Source: Marinobacterium jannaschii DSM 6295 (GTDB taxonomy: Bacteria > Pseudomonadota > Gammaproteobacteria > Pseudomonadales > Balneatricaceae). Taken from it: a DNA stretch of 64,000 nt. A program made the translations under genes and the position numbers. The DNA lies in NCBI RefSeq assembly GCF_000620085.1, contig NZ_JHVJ01000010.1:1-64000 (forward strand), written 5' to 3'. How positions within the stretch are numbered: position 1 is the stretch's first letter; every line of letters starts with the position of its first letter. Shown in pieces: positions 25,589-34,736 of this stretch. Under the pieces are notes generated by a model, which ran no database searches, was not told the DNA's origin, and saw only the letters and a list, made by a program, of their open reading frames with translations.

Positions 25589-26530
25589 ATGGTTATGAAT
25601 CTCAGTTTTCGACAGTTACAGGCGTTCCGGGAAGTAATGCGCACCGGCTCAATCTCCGAGGCGGCCCGCGCCCTTAACCGCACCCAGCCCGCCGTCAGTG
25701 CCATGATCGCCAGCCTGGAGGAGGAGCTGGGCCTGACCCTGTTCGAGCGCCAGCGTGGCCGCTTGATCCGTAAGCCGGAGGCGCAGTACTTTCTCGGCGA
25801 GGCGGAAGCGATATTGGAGCGGCTGGCGCAGTCGACCCGCACCATGAAGGAGATCGCCGACCTGCAGGAGGGACGGCTGCGCATCGCCTGTATGCCCGCC
25901 TCGTCGCAGTTTATGATGCCGCGCCTGGTGGCGGACTTTATCCGCGATAAGCCGCAGGTGAAGGTGTCGCTGATGATGCGTGCCTCTTCGATCATCGAGG
26001 AGTGGGTCGCTTCGCAGCAGTACGATATCGGCCTGGCCGAGACTCCGCCGCCCAACCATGCCCTGACCACCGAAACCTTCGAGCTGCGCTGCGTCTGCGC
26101 CTTGCGCCATGACGATCCACTGGCGGCCAAGGCGGTGATCGGACCTGAAGACCTGGCGGGCAAGCCGCTGGCGGTGCTGCAGGAGGATCATCCCAACCTG
26201 GTCGCCAGCCGCGAGGTGTTCCGCAAGGCCGGGGCGGAGTTCAATCCCCGCTTCGAGCTGCGTAACTACCAGCCGGCGCTGATGCTGGTGGAGGAGGGGC
26301 TTTGCTACTGTATCTGTGACCCGATGACCGCCAGCAGCTACTTCGAATATAAGCAGGCGGAACCGGCACTGGTGTTCCGTCCCTTTGTGCCGGAAGTCCG
26401 GCTCTCGGTGTCGATCCTGCAACCGGCACACCGCCCGGCATCGTTACTGACAGCCAGTTTTGTCGAGATCCTGGTGGAGGCGCTGGAGGCGATCGACCGC
26501 CAGTTTCATCCCGGCGATGCGACTGCCTGA
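25589..26530 (+). CDS. LysR-family regulator, opine/NocR-like
   Basis: 313 aa. HTH SISEAARALNRTQPAVSAMIASLEEELGLTLFERQRGRL; effector domain with YDIGLAETP and LVEEGLCYCICDP. Resembles OccR/NocR-type regulators of opine and related catabolic operons. Divergent from dctQ with a 136-bp AT-rich region between; the natural candidate for control of the TRAP-oxidase operon. ATG 25589 or 25595 could be the start. Confidence 0.88.
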   Translation: MVMNLSFRQLQAFREVMRTGSISEAARALNRTQPAVSAMIASLEEELGLTLFERQRGRLIRKPEAQYFLGEAEAILERLAQSTRTMKEIADLQEGRLRIACMPASSQFMMPRLVADFIRDKPQVKVSLMMRASSIIEEWVASQQYDIGLAETPPPNHALTTETFELRCVCALRHDDPLAAKAVIGPEDLAGKPLAVLQEDHPNLVASREVFRKAGAEFNPRFELRNYQPALMLVEEGLCYCICDPMTASSYFEYKQAEPALVFRPFVPEVRLSVSILQPAHRPASLLTASFVEILVEALEAIDRQFHPGDATA

Positions 26531-26630
26531 TTGAGTCGTCCCTGTTCTATTCCCGACGCCGGAGGTCGTGTCCGTGCCTGCGCCGTTATAGAGTCGACAG
26601 ACACTGAAGCCAGAGCAGGGCGCAAGCGGA

Positions 26631-27749
26631 ATGAAGATAACCGATATTGAAGTGATCCAGCTGCGGGTGCCTCCGCTTGAAGCCGACTGTGAGTGGGGGG
26701 AAGATGCCGTCATCGTGCGGGTGCATACCGACGAGGGGATAGTCGGCCTGGGCGAAGCGGACAGCTCGCCCGCAGTGGTGGCGGCCTGTATCGACGCGCC
26801 GCAATCGAACTTTTACAGCCAGGGACTGAAACGGCTGCTGATCGGCGAGAACCCGCTGGAGATCGAGCGCCTGTGGCAGAAGATGTACAAGGACAGCAAC
26901 TACATGGGCCGCCGGGGTGCCGGTATCCATGCCCTCAGTGCCATTGATATAGCCCTCTGGGATATTGCTGCCCAGTTTTACGCCGTGCCCCTGCATATCC
27001 TGCTGGGCGGGCGTTACCGTGAGCGTATCGCTGCCTACGGTACTTTTATCCCTGATCAAGACCCGGCCCGCAGTGGCGAGATCGCCCGCCAGCTGGTGGC
27101 TGATGGTTACCGCAGCCTGAAGTTTGGTGGCGGTGTCTTCGGCGTCGAGGCGGATCGCGATGTGGCGATCGTCAAGGCGGTGCGCGAAGCCGTGGGGCAG
27201 GATATCCAGCTGCAGATCGACCTGGCCGGTCGCTGGCGCACCCGGGCCCATACCCTGGAGATGGCGCAGCGGCTGACACCTTACAACCTCAACTGGATCG
27301 AGGAACCGGTGCTGTCCGACGATCTGGAGGGTTATGCCCGGCTGGCGTCGCAACTCTCCTGCAAGGTCGCCGGGGGCGAGTCACTGACGACTCAGTGGGA
27401 GTTCAGGCAGTTCCTGGAACAGGCGCAGGTGGATATCGTGCAGCCGGATATCACCCGTTGTGGCGGTATTACCGAGATGAAGCGGATCTATAACCTGGCG
27501 CAGCTCTACAGTACCGAACTGGTGCCGCATGGCTTCAGTACCGGGGTTCTGCTGGCGGCGTCGGTACATTTTCTCGCTGCCTGCGAGTTCGGCACCCTGA
27601 TGGAATACTCCCGCAGCAACAGCCCGCTGTTTACCGATCTGGTGACCAATCCGATCCGTTTCGAGGAGGGCTATCTGCAGGTACCACAGGGGCCGGGGCT
27701 GGGGGTGGTTCTGGATGAAGCGGTGATCGAGCGCTACCGGTTAAGCTGA
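26631..27749 (+). CDS. mandelate racemase/muconate lactonizing enzyme family protein
   Basis: 372 aa enolase-superfamily enzyme. Metal ligands Asp197, Glu224 (WIEEP) and Glu250 (GGESL), general base dyad Asp273 (QPDITRCGG) and His300 (VPHGFSTG). The usual KxK pair is K164-F-G166, so the second lysine is replaced by Gly within KFGGGVFG, a variant seen in part of the MR subgroup. Likely a dehydratase or epimerase for a hydroxyacid, possibly a substrate of the neighbouring TRAP operon. It lies 100 bases after the LysR gene on the same strand. Confidence 0.85.
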   Translation: MKITDIEVIQLRVPPLEADCEWGEDAVIVRVHTDEGIVGLGEADSSPAVVAACIDAPQSNFYSQGLKRLLIGENPLEIERLWQKMYKDSNYMGRRGAGIHALSAIDIALWDIAAQFYAVPLHILLGGRYRERIAAYGTFIPDQDPARSGEIARQLVADGYRSLKFGGGVFGVEADRDVAIVKAVREAVGQDIQLQIDLAGRWRTRAHTLEMAQRLTPYNLNWIEEPVLSDDLEGYARLASQLSCKVAGGESLTTQWEFRQFLEQAQVDIVQPDITRCGGITEMKRIYNLAQLYSTELVPHGFSTGVLLAASVHFLAACEFGTLMEYSRSNSPLFTDLVTNPIRFEEGYLQVPQGPGLGVVLDEAVIERYRLS

Positions 27750-27777
27750 CCGCTACGCAGCGGAGACTTTCGGCTCT

Positions 27778-28665
27778 TCATGGCTGCGGATACTTTGCGG
27801 CAAACCACTGCTGCAGAAAGTCGATGCACTGCACCAGCTTGGTGGGTACAAAATGCCGGGCCGGATAGAGGGCATAGAGAGTAAGGCGGGGCTTGCTGGC
27901 ATTTGGAAGTATTTCGATCACCTCACCGCGGCTGATCGCGCTGTTGCAGACGAAGTCGGGAATAAAACCGATACCACGCCCGCTCCTGATCGCCGCCATC
28001 ATAAAGATGGTGCTGTTCACCTTCAGCTGGCCCTGAATCGCCACGCCTTCCTCAACCGGCCAGGTATTTTTGCCTTTGAAGTAGCTGTAGACGAAGCAGT
28101 TGTGCTGCTGAAGGTCGCTGGCTGATTCGATCGGCGGGTTATGTTCCAGGTACTCTGGTGAGGCACAGATACGGTAGTTAAACTCGGTCAGTGCCCGGCC
28201 CACATAGCTGGAGTCGAAGGGCTCGCTGGAGGCGCGAAAACCCAGATCGAAACCCTGTTCGACCAGGTCGATGCTTTCGTCACCGAGGTGGATATCCAGC
28301 TCGATATCCGGATAAGCCTGCATAAAGTCGGCAAACATCTCTGCCAGGTCGGTGATGCCCAGTGCCATCGGGGCATTGATCTTCAGCTTGCCCCGGGGCT
28401 TTTGCTGCAGCTGCTGGACAAAGTGATCGGCATCTTCAAGCCGGGACAGTATCTCCCGGGCCCGCTGCAGATAGCCTTCGCCGACATGGGTTAGCTGTAT
28501 ATTCCGGGTCGAACGGTGCAGTAACCTGACCCCCAGTTCATCTTCAAGGCGGCGGATCTCCTTACTGATCATCGACTTTGACGCGCCGACCTGCTCTGCC
28601 ACCTTGGTAAAACTGCCGACATCGGCCAGGCGCACAAACAACCTGATTGCTCTTAATTTATCCAT
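27778..28665 (-). CDS. LysR-family regulator
   Basis: 295 aa from ATG 28665 (a start at 28701 would add 12 residues before the HTH). HTH SFTKVAEQVGASKSMISKEIRRLEDELGVRLLHRSTR; effector-domain segments IELDIHLGDESIDLVEQGFD and RSGRGIGFIPDFV place it in the CrgA/AaeR-like subgroup. Divergent from the glutathione S-transferase gene; a palindrome ATATTG-N4-CAATAT (28706-28721) lies between. Confidence 0.88.
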   Translation of the reverse strand: MDKLRAIRLFVRLADVGSFTKVAEQVGASKSMISKEIRRLEDELGVRLLHRSTRNIQLTHVGEGYLQRAREILSRLEDADHFVQQLQQKPRGKLKINAPMALGITDLAEMFADFMQAYPDIELDIHLGDESIDLVEQGFDLGFRASSEPFDSSYVGRALTEFNYRICASPEYLEHNPPIESASDLQQHNCFVYSYFKGKNTWPVEEGVAIQGQLKVNSTIFMMAAIRSGRGIGFIPDFVCNSAISRGEVIEILPNASKPRLTLYALYPARHFVPTKLVQCIDFLQQWFAAKYPQP

Positions 28666-28705
28666 AGCGATCTTTATACCCCGATCGACGGTGATAAACA
28701 CTCAG

Positions 28706-28721
28706 ATATTGTTTCCAATAT
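28706..28721. promoter_or_regulatory. LysR-type palindrome ATATTG-TTTC-CAATAT
   Basis: Perfect 6-4-6 palindrome in the 156-bp spacer between the divergent LysR and GST genes; fits a LysR box. Confidence 0.6.
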
Positions 28722-28821
28722 GAGGACGGTTGGTTTTCATTGTTGCCATATATCAATCTAACGCCAGGCCCTAGAGTTGTTTCATCGAATTCAGACCAAC
28801 CGAACAGATGAGGACTTCGCG

Positions 28822-29418
28822 ATGTATAAACTTTATTACCTGCCGGGCGCCTGCTCCCTGGCAACCCAGGTTGTACTGCGGGAACTGGACCAGCGCTTCG
28901 AGCTGATCGATAAGCAGGCGGTGGATAACTTCAGTGCTATCAACCCGGTCGGCGCTGTCCCGGTACTGGTCGATGGTGACCAGACGCTGCGGGAGGGGGC
29001 GGCAATCCTGCTCTATCTGCTCGATAAGCATCCCAACAGCCTGTTGCCCGAGGCCCCGGTTGCGCGTCAGCAGGCGATCGAAAATATCCTCTTTGCCAAT
29101 GCCACCATGCATCCGGCCTATGGCCGCTTGTTTTTTATCCAGCAGGCGATTGATGAAGGCGGTGCAAAGCAGGCGGCATTCGATGCTGCCGCCCAGGCGA
29201 TATCTGCGCTCTGGCAGAGTGTCGACCAGCAGCTGCAGCAACAGCCGTTTCTCGGCGGTGACAGCCCCTCTGTCGCGGACATTATGCTGACTGTCTACTA
29301 CCGTTGGGGTGGGTCTTTCCCGGTCGATATTGTTGTCAGTGAGCGGGTTGCCCGAATGACCGAAAAGGTGATGGCGATGCCGTCGTTTGTACAGGCGCAG
29401 GCGGCGGAGCAGCAGTGA
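28822..29418 (+). CDS. glutathione S-transferase
   Basis: 198 aa from ATG 28822. Thioredoxin-like N-domain with YYLPGACSLA (catalytic Cys/Ser region of beta-type GSTs), NPVGAVPVL cis-Pro motif and GAAILLYLLDKHP; all-alpha C-domain with LGGDSPSVADIMLTVYYRW. It conjugates or reduces electrophiles with glutathione in the cytoplasm. A terminator-like hairpin follows at 29424. Confidence 0.9.
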   Translation: MYKLYYLPGACSLATQVVLRELDQRFELIDKQAVDNFSAINPVGAVPVLVDGDQTLREGAAILLYLLDKHPNSLLPEAPVARQQAIENILFANATMHPAYGRLFFIQQAIDEGGAKQAAFDAAAQAISALWQSVDQQLQQQPFLGGDSPSVADIMLTVYYRWGGSFPVDIVVSERVARMTEKVMAMPSFVQAQAAEQQ

Positions 29419-29423
29419 CTATA

Positions 29424-29458
29424 AGTGGCGGCTCGCTCAGGCGCTCCGCCGCTTTTTA
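29424..29458 (+). terminator. Rho-independent terminator
   Basis: 8-bp stem AGTGGCGG/CCGCCGCT (one wobble) followed by TTTTTAT, 6 bases after the GST stop. Confidence 0.7.
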
Positions 29459-29488
29459 TGTCTCTGGAAAAGAGATCAGGAGGCTCAT

Positions 29489-29911
29489 ATGACACAACAG
29501 AGTACAGAGAGCGGCAGCGATTTCGCACAGGTCGAACAGATAGTGCAGGGCTATTTCGAGGGTTTGTATCAGGGCGATGTGGCCAGGCTGCGGTCGATCT
29601 TTCACCCCGATGCCTATCTGAAGGCACCCAACCAGCGCAGAAGCCTGAATGAGTGGCTGGATGCGGTTGCCAGCCGACCGGTACCGCAACAGCTCGGCAG
29701 TGACTACAACTTCCGGATACTGTCCATCGAGGTGATCCGGGACCAGGCGATGGTGAAACTGGAATGCCCGCTGTTCGAGTTCTTCTACATCGATTTCCTC
29801 GGACTGCTGAAGGAAAACGGACAGTGGCTGATCGTCAACAAGATGTATACCGATGTGGCGTCCGACCGGTGTCATATAGAACAACCTGGCAGATTAACGG
29901 AGAGTGACTGA
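29489..29911 (+). CDS. NTF2-like (SnoaL/lumazine-binding-like) protein
   Basis: 140 aa from ATG 29489, preceded by AGGAGG. Cone-shaped NTF2-fold pattern: VEQIVQGYFEGLYQGDVARL, then LRSIFHPDAYL and a C-terminal half with LLKENGQWLIVNKMYTD. Members bind or act on small molecules; some are isomerases. Shares one base with the tautomerase gene (TGATG), so the two are coupled. Function not known. Confidence 0.8.
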   Translation: MTQQSTESGSDFAQVEQIVQGYFEGLYQGDVARLRSIFHPDAYLKAPNQRRSLNEWLDAVASRPVPQQLGSDYNFRILSIEVIRDQAMVKLECPLFEFFYIDFLGLLKENGQWLIVNKMYTDVASDRCHIEQPGRLTESD

Positions 29912-30117
29912 TGCCCTACGTAAATATTAAAGTGACCAATGACGGCGTCACTCCACAGCAGAAACAGCGCCTGATCGAAGGCACCACAAAACTGCTGGTG
30001 GAGGTGCTGGATAAGGATCCGGCGACAACCTTTGTGGTGATCGACGAAGTCGACACCGAAAACTGGGGAATAGGGTACGATCAGGTGAGTGAACTGAGAA
30101 AGAATAAAGGTGATTGA
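29911..30117 (+). CDS. 4-oxalocrotonate tautomerase-like enzyme
   Basis: 68 aa, the normal size. Met is followed by the catalytic Pro1 (MPYVNIKVTNDG), and the C-terminal NWGIGYDQ is typical for this family. These enzymes interconvert enol/keto or dehalogenate small carboxylates in the cytoplasm. Directly coupled to the NTF2-like gene, upstream of the nitronate monooxygenase gene, so a small xenobiotic-acid pathway is likely. Confidence 0.9.
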   Translation: MPYVNIKVTNDGVTPQQKQRLIEGTTKLLVEVLDKDPATTFVVIDEVDTENWGIGYDQVSELRKNKGD

Positions 30118-30148
30118 CCGCAGGAGCGATTAACCTGAGGCAATCAGG

Positions 30149-30192
30149 GGGCAGCCCTTATATATCAATGAGTGGGCTGCTCATCGGTTTTT
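30149..30192 (+). terminator. terminator-like hairpin
   Basis: GCAGCCC/GGGCTGC stem with a 16-nt loop; a GGTTTTT run follows 6 bases later. Moderate terminator before the nitronate monooxygenase gene. Confidence 0.5.
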
Positions 30193-30211
30193 CAGAACAG
30201 ACTGGGACAGG

Positions 30212-31261
30212 ATGATCCAAATGACGATGCAACAGTTGTTAAATATCGAGCTACCGGTTATTCAGGCACCGATGGCGGGTGTGCAGGGCAGCGACCTGGC
30301 GATTGCGGTTTCTAATGCCGGAGGCCTGGGCTCGCTGCCTTGCGCTATGCTCAGCCCGGATGCGTTGCGCGCAGAGCTGGAAAAGATCCGCCGGGGCACC
30401 GACAGGCCGTTTAACGTTAACTTTTTCTGTCATACCCCGCCTGAGCCAGACCCGCAGGCCGATGCTGACTGGCAGGCGTTGTTGCGTCCCTATTACACCG
30501 AACTGGCTATCGATCCTTCCACTATTGCCAGCGGCGCGGGCAGAACCCCGTTCAATGCCGAGGCACTGGAAGTACTGAAAGAGTTTGAACCGGCGGTGGT
30601 CAGTTTCCATTTTGGTTTACCGGCGCCGGAGCTGCTGGACGGGGTGCGCAGTTGGGGAGCGAAAATCCTCTCCTCGGCTACCACGCTGGAGGAGGCGCTG
30701 TGGCTACAGAGTCAGGGCGTGGATGGGGTGATCGCCCAGGGGCTGGAAGCGGGCGGCCATCGCGGTATCTTCCTGACCCGGGATATGACTACCCAAATGG
30801 GCACCTTTGCCCTGACCCGCCAGCTGGTCGCGGCGCTGAACCTGCCGGTGATTGCGGCCGGTGGCATTGCCGATGCCGCCGGAGTGCAGGCTGCTATGGC
30901 CTTGGGCGCGGCCGGGGTGCAGGTCGGCACCGCCTATCTGTTGTGCCCGGAGGCGAGCACCAGTGCGATCCACCGTGAGGTTCTGGCCTCGGAGGCCGCA
31001 CGGCATACTGCCCTGACCAACCTGTTTTCCGGTGGACCGGCACGGGGTGTGGTCAATCGCCTGATGCGTGAACTGGGACCGGTTAATGCACTGAGTCCGG
31101 CTTTCCCGCTGGCAACGGCTGCCATAGCGCCGTTACGCGCCGCCGCCGAAGCGCAGGGCAGTGGCGATTTCTCACCTCTGTGGGCCGGCCAGAATACCCG
31201 CGGATGTAAGCCGGTCGCCGCCGCACAACTGACCCGCGAACTGGCGTCTGCGCTGGATTAA
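30212..31261 (+). CDS. nitronate monooxygenase
   Basis: 349 aa FMN-dependent TIM barrel of the NMO/2-nitropropane dioxygenase family. Catalytic His183 in GLEAGGHRGIF; PVIQAPMAGVQG at the N-terminus; VIAAGGIADAAGVQAAMALGAAGVQVGTAYL is the FMN-phosphate site. Oxidises alkyl nitronates such as propionate-3-nitronate, detoxifying nitro compounds. ATG 30212 is immediately preceded by GGGACAGG; ATG 30221 is an equally good start. Confidence 0.92.
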   Translation: MIQMTMQQLLNIELPVIQAPMAGVQGSDLAIAVSNAGGLGSLPCAMLSPDALRAELEKIRRGTDRPFNVNFFCHTPPEPDPQADADWQALLRPYYTELAIDPSTIASGAGRTPFNAEALEVLKEFEPAVVSFHFGLPAPELLDGVRSWGAKILSSATTLEEALWLQSQGVDGVIAQGLEAGGHRGIFLTRDMTTQMGTFALTRQLVAALNLPVIAAGGIADAAGVQAAMALGAAGVQVGTAYLLCPEASTSAIHREVLASEAARHTALTNLFSGGPARGVVNRLMRELGPVNALSPAFPLATAAIAPLRAAAEAQGSGDFSPLWAGQNTRGCKPVAAAQLTRELASALD

Positions 31262-31315
31262 TGGCCTGATAACCGGGGTTGGCCTACCTGATCCGGCTCG
31301 CACTACCTCAGATAT

Positions 31316-31352
31316 AAAAAAGCCCCCGTTACCTGAATCAGGCAGCGGGGGC
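31316..31352 (-). terminator. Rho-independent terminator of the CoA-transferase genes
   Basis: GCCCCCG/CGGGGGC stem; on the minus strand it is followed by TTTTTT. 37 bases after the AtoA stop. Confidence 0.82.
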
Positions 31353-31388
31353 GAAAGCCGAGGTAATCAGCAACGGTTTAGAGTTTCC

Positions 31389-32045
31389 TCAGAACGCCAT
31401 TTCCGGCACATGCTCCGGGACTACTATCTCTCCGGCGGTCTTTTCGACAATCTCTTCAACGGATACGCCCGGCGCTCTCTCCAGCAGCCAGAACTTACCT
31501 TCTTTAATTTCAATAAAGGCCAGGTCGGTCAGTACCCGTTTGATGCAACCCGCGCCGGTCAGCGGCAGGCTGCATTCAGACAGCAGCTTCGATTCGCCGT
31601 GCTTGCTGGCGTGGGTCATGGTGACGATGATGTTATCGGCACCCGCCACCAGGTCCATCGCGCCGCCCATACCTTTGATCAGCTTGCCCGGAACCATCCA
31701 GGAAGCGATATTGCCCTGGGTATCGACCTCAAAGGCACCCAGTACGGTGAGGTCGACATGACCGCCACGGATCATGGCGAAGGAGTCGGCGGAGGAGAAG
31801 ATCGAAGCGCCGGTAATCGCCGTCACGGTCTGCTTACCGGCATTGATCATATCGGCATCGACTTCATCTTCGGTCGGAAACTGACCCATACCGAGCAGGC
31901 CGTTCTCGGACTGCAGCATCACTTCGATACCGTCAGGAACATAATTTGCCACCAGGGTCGGGATACCGATGCCCAGGTTGACGTAGTAACCATCTTTGAG
32001 TTCGCGGGCAACACGCTGTGCCATCTGTTCGCGGGAAAGTGCCAT
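31389..32045 (-). CDS. scoB: 3-oxoacid CoA-transferase subunit B
   Basis: 218 aa. Signature LQSENGLLGMG (catalytic Glu in SENG) at about residue 47, and GAMDLVAGADNIIVTMTHASKHGESKLL. With the A subunit it moves CoA from succinyl-CoA to acetoacetate or a related 3-oxoacid, allowing ketone-body or short-chain keto-acid breakdown. 20 bases after subunit A on the same strand. Confidence 0.92.
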   Translation of the reverse strand: MALSREQMAQRVARELKDGYYVNLGIGIPTLVANYVPDGIEVMLQSENGLLGMGQFPTEDEVDADMINAGKQTVTAITGASIFSSADSFAMIRGGHVDLTVLGAFEVDTQGNIASWMVPGKLIKGMGGAMDLVAGADNIIVTMTHASKHGESKLLSECSLPLTGAGCIKRVLTDLAFIEIKEGKFWLLERAPGVSVEEIVEKTAGEIVVPEHVPEMAF

Positions 32046-32065
32046 GGTAATTCTCCTCTTATCCC

Positions 32066-32773
32066 TTATGCATCAGCCTGACGAACAGTGCGCTGTTCGA
32101 TACGTTTCTCGAAGTTGCCCAGTACCACGCGATTAACGTAGATACCCGGCGTCTGGATCTGGCTCGGGTCCAGCTCGCCCGGCTCGACGATCTCTTCCAC
32201 TTCGACCACGGTGATCTTGCCCGCGGTTGCCACCATCGGGTTGAAGTTCTGTGCCGTGTGGCGGTAGATCACATTGCCGTAACGATCGGCCTTCCAGCCT
32301 TTGACGATGGCGAAATCACCGGTAATCGATTCTTCGAGGATATAGTCGCGGCCATCAAACTGACGTGACTCTTTGCCTTCACCGATCGGGGTACCAAAAC
32401 CGGTAGCGGTATAAAAGGCCGGGATGCCAGCGCCGCCGGCACGCAGCTTCTCTGCCAGGGTGCCCTGAGGTGTCAGCTCGACTTCCAGCTCGCCTTCCAT
32501 CATCTGCTTTTCGAACAGCGCGTTCTCACCGACGTAGGAGGAAACCATCTTGCTGATCTGCTTATCTTCCAGCAGCACGCCCAGACCGAAGCCGTCGACA
32601 CCGCAGTTGTTGGAGACCACGGTCAGGCCGCGTACGCCCATACGCTTAATCTGTGCGATGCAGCCCTCAGGGATACCGCAGAGGCCAAAGCCACCGGCCA
32701 GTACCGTCATATTGTTATCCAGGCCTGCCAGCGCCTCTTCGTAACTGTCTACCACCTTGTCAAATCCGGACAC
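32066..32773 (-). CDS. scoA: 3-oxoacid CoA-transferase subunit A
   Basis: 235 aa. Glycine-rich [19 protein letters not shown] and GTPIGEGKE are the family motifs. The GTG at 32773 is chosen as start because GGGAGA lies 7 bases upstream and the protein then begins SGFDKVV, which aligns with the M-[AS]GFDK start of homologues; ATG 32788 would add five residues and has no ribosome site. Its longer frame extends to 32890. Divergent from the LysR gene at 32942. Confidence 0.88.
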   Translation of the reverse strand: MSGFDKVVDSYEEALAGLDNNMTVLAGGFGLCGIPEGCIAQIKRMGVRGLTVVSNNCGVDGFGLGVLLEDKQISKMVSSYVGENALFEKQMMEGELEVELTPQGTLAEKLRAGGAGIPAFYTATGFGTPIGEGKESRQFDGRDYILEESITGDFAIVKGWKADRYGNVIYRHTAQNFNPMVATAGKITVVEVEEIVEPGELDPSQIQTPGIYVNRVVLGNFEKRIEQRTVRQADA

Positions 32774-32941
32774 GGTCTGATCTCCCATTCTTATTTTGAG
32801 TACCGCTCGGGGCCGGTCTGGCAAAGCGGCGTGCAAAGGGGCTTTCTGTCTGTTCAGCCCCGTGGTTGGTTGCCTTCTAGCATCAATCAACTAGTATGAT
32901 TTAACAATTTTAAAAAAATGAAGAATTAATTTAAAAAGTAA

Positions 32942-33844
32942 ATGAATGTATCCGTTAAGCAGATCCGGGCTTTCGTCGCCGTGGCAAGCACCCGCAGCTT
33001 TGCTGAAGCCGCTACGCTGATCCATCTGTCGCAGCCGGCGCTGAGTATCGCTATCAAAAACCTTGAGGAGGCTGTCGGCGGACCTCTGCTGGTGCGCAGC
33101 ACCCGCAGCCTGGCACTGACGCCGGAAGGGGAGCAGTTCCTGCCGGTGGCGCAGGGGCTGATCCAGGACTGGGATGGCGCGCTGCAGGATCTGCACAGTC
33201 AGTTCACCCTGAAAAGGGGGCACCTCAGTGTGGCGGCGATGCCGTCCTTTGCCGCCCATCAGCTGCCGGTGGTGCTGTCGGCCTATCGCCAGCGCTATCC
33301 CAATATCGGTATACGGGTGCAGGATGTGGTGGCGGAAGCGGTGGTGGATATGGTGCGCAGCGGCCGGGTGGAACTGGGCATCGCCTTTGAGGTTGATGCG
33401 GCGGAAGATCTCTCCTTTACGCCGCTCTATCCGGAGCAGTTTGTCGCCGTACTGCCGCCAGAGCATCCGCTGCTGCAATATGATGAGCTGCGCTGGCCGA
33501 TGATCGCCGCCGAGCCATTCCTGACCCTGCAGGCACCGTCGATGGTACGCCAGTTGATACTGGAATCGGTGGCAGAACAGGGGATCGAGCTGGATATTGA
33601 GTTTGAGTCACATCAGCTGGTGACCATCATTCGTATGGTGGTCTGTGGTCTGGGACTGAGCGTGGTGCCCTCGCTCTGTATCCCTCAGATCGAGCAGCAG
33701 GGCGGTCACTGGCGGCCGATCGGTTCGCCCCGGGTCGGGCGTGCCGTAGGGATCTGGCAGCGCCAGCGCTACCCCTTATCCAGTGCGGCCGAGGCGATGA
33801 TCCGGGTGCTGGAGCAGGAGATCAAAGGCAAAACGCCGCTGTGA
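32942..33844 (+). CDS. LysR-family regulator of the CoA-transferase pair
   Basis: 300 aa. HTH SFAEAATLIHLSQPALSIAIKNLEEAVGGPLLVRSTRSLALT; effector domain contains VELGIAFEVDAAEDL. Divergent from scoAB with an A/T-rich 168-bp spacer, so probably their regulator. Start ATG 32942 has only a weak AAAAAG upstream. Confidence 0.88.
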   Translation: MNVSVKQIRAFVAVASTRSFAEAATLIHLSQPALSIAIKNLEEAVGGPLLVRSTRSLALTPEGEQFLPVAQGLIQDWDGALQDLHSQFTLKRGHLSVAAMPSFAAHQLPVVLSAYRQRYPNIGIRVQDVVAEAVVDMVRSGRVELGIAFEVDAAEDLSFTPLYPEQFVAVLPPEHPLLQYDELRWPMIAAEPFLTLQAPSMVRQLILESVAEQGIELDIEFESHQLVTIIRMVVCGLGLSVVPSLCIPQIEQQGGHWRPIGSPRVGRAVGIWQRQRYPLSSAAEAMIRVLEQEIKGKTPL

Positions 33845-33885
33845 TCTATGCTTAAAGGGAGCATAGTGACACAGGCAGTATAACT

Positions 33886-34665
33886 ATGGTGGATGACCCG
33901 CACGCCCCGATTATGCGCAGCGCCGAGTTTCGCTTCTATGAGGAGCTGAACGATTTTCTCTGCCGCGACCTGCGCAAAACCAGCTTCAGCTACCGTTTTA
34001 ACGGTCAGCCTTCTGTTAAAGACACCATCGAAGCGATCGGTGTCCCGCATACTGAAATTGACCTGATACTGGTGAATGGCCACTCGGTACCCTTCGATCA
34101 TAAGCTGCAGGGCGGTGAGCAGGTGTCGGTCTACCCGGTATTCGAGAGCTTTGATATCTCACCGCTGATCCGGCTGCGGCCGGCACCCCTGCGCATCACC
34201 CGCTTTATCGTCGACGTCAACCTCGGCAAGCTGGCGCAGAAACTGCGCCTGCTGGGGTTCGATACCCTCTACCGGCGTGATTTCGAAGATGACGAGATCG
34301 TCGAGATTGCCGGTATCGAAAAACGTATCGTCCTGACCCGTGATAAAGGGATCTTCAAATACAGCGCCGTCAGCCACGGCTACTGGGTACGCAGTATGCA
34401 GCCCAAGGAGCAGCTGGTGGAAGTGGTGAACCGGTTACAGCTGGAGGGCAGTTTTGCCCCTATGTCGCGCTGTTCCGACTGCAACCAGAAACTGGTGGAA
34501 GCCGACAAGGCCTCACTCAATGGCCGGGTGCCGCCGAAGACCTGGCAGAACTTCGAGCAGTTTTTCCAGTGCGAGGGCTGTGAAAAGATCTATTGGAAAG
34601 GTTCCCACTACAAACGGATTCACCAGTGGATTGCGACATTGCGCGAGGAAAGCCAGTCGCTGTAA
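33886..34665 (+). CDS. Mut7-C RNase-like protein with N-terminal ubiquitin-like domain
   Basis: 259 aa. Residues about 10-95 are a ubiquitin/MoaD-like beta-grasp domain (VPHTEIDLILVNGHSVPFDHKL). Residues 105-190 match the PIN-type Mut7-C RNase domain (RFIVDVNLGKLAQKLRLLGFDTLYRRD, VLTRDKGIF with acidic residues D110, D151-like), followed by a zinc ribbon CSDCNQKL ... CEGCEK. In family terms these are putative RNases tied to a ubiquitin-like fold; target unknown. Confidence 0.85.
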   Translation: MVDDPHAPIMRSAEFRFYEELNDFLCRDLRKTSFSYRFNGQPSVKDTIEAIGVPHTEIDLILVNGHSVPFDHKLQGGEQVSVYPVFESFDISPLIRLRPAPLRITRFIVDVNLGKLAQKLRLLGFDTLYRRDFEDDEIVEIAGIEKRIVLTRDKGIFKYSAVSHGYWVRSMQPKEQLVEVVNRLQLEGSFAPMSRCSDCNQKLVEADKASLNGRVPPKTWQNFEQFFQCEGCEKIYWKGSHYKRIHQWIATLREESQSL

Positions 34666-34736
34666 GCTCCGGTTCTGGATACCGGATAGCCCTGCCAGAA
34701 CGGCGGCTCCGGCGAGTTCTTTTCAGGGAGGTTTGA

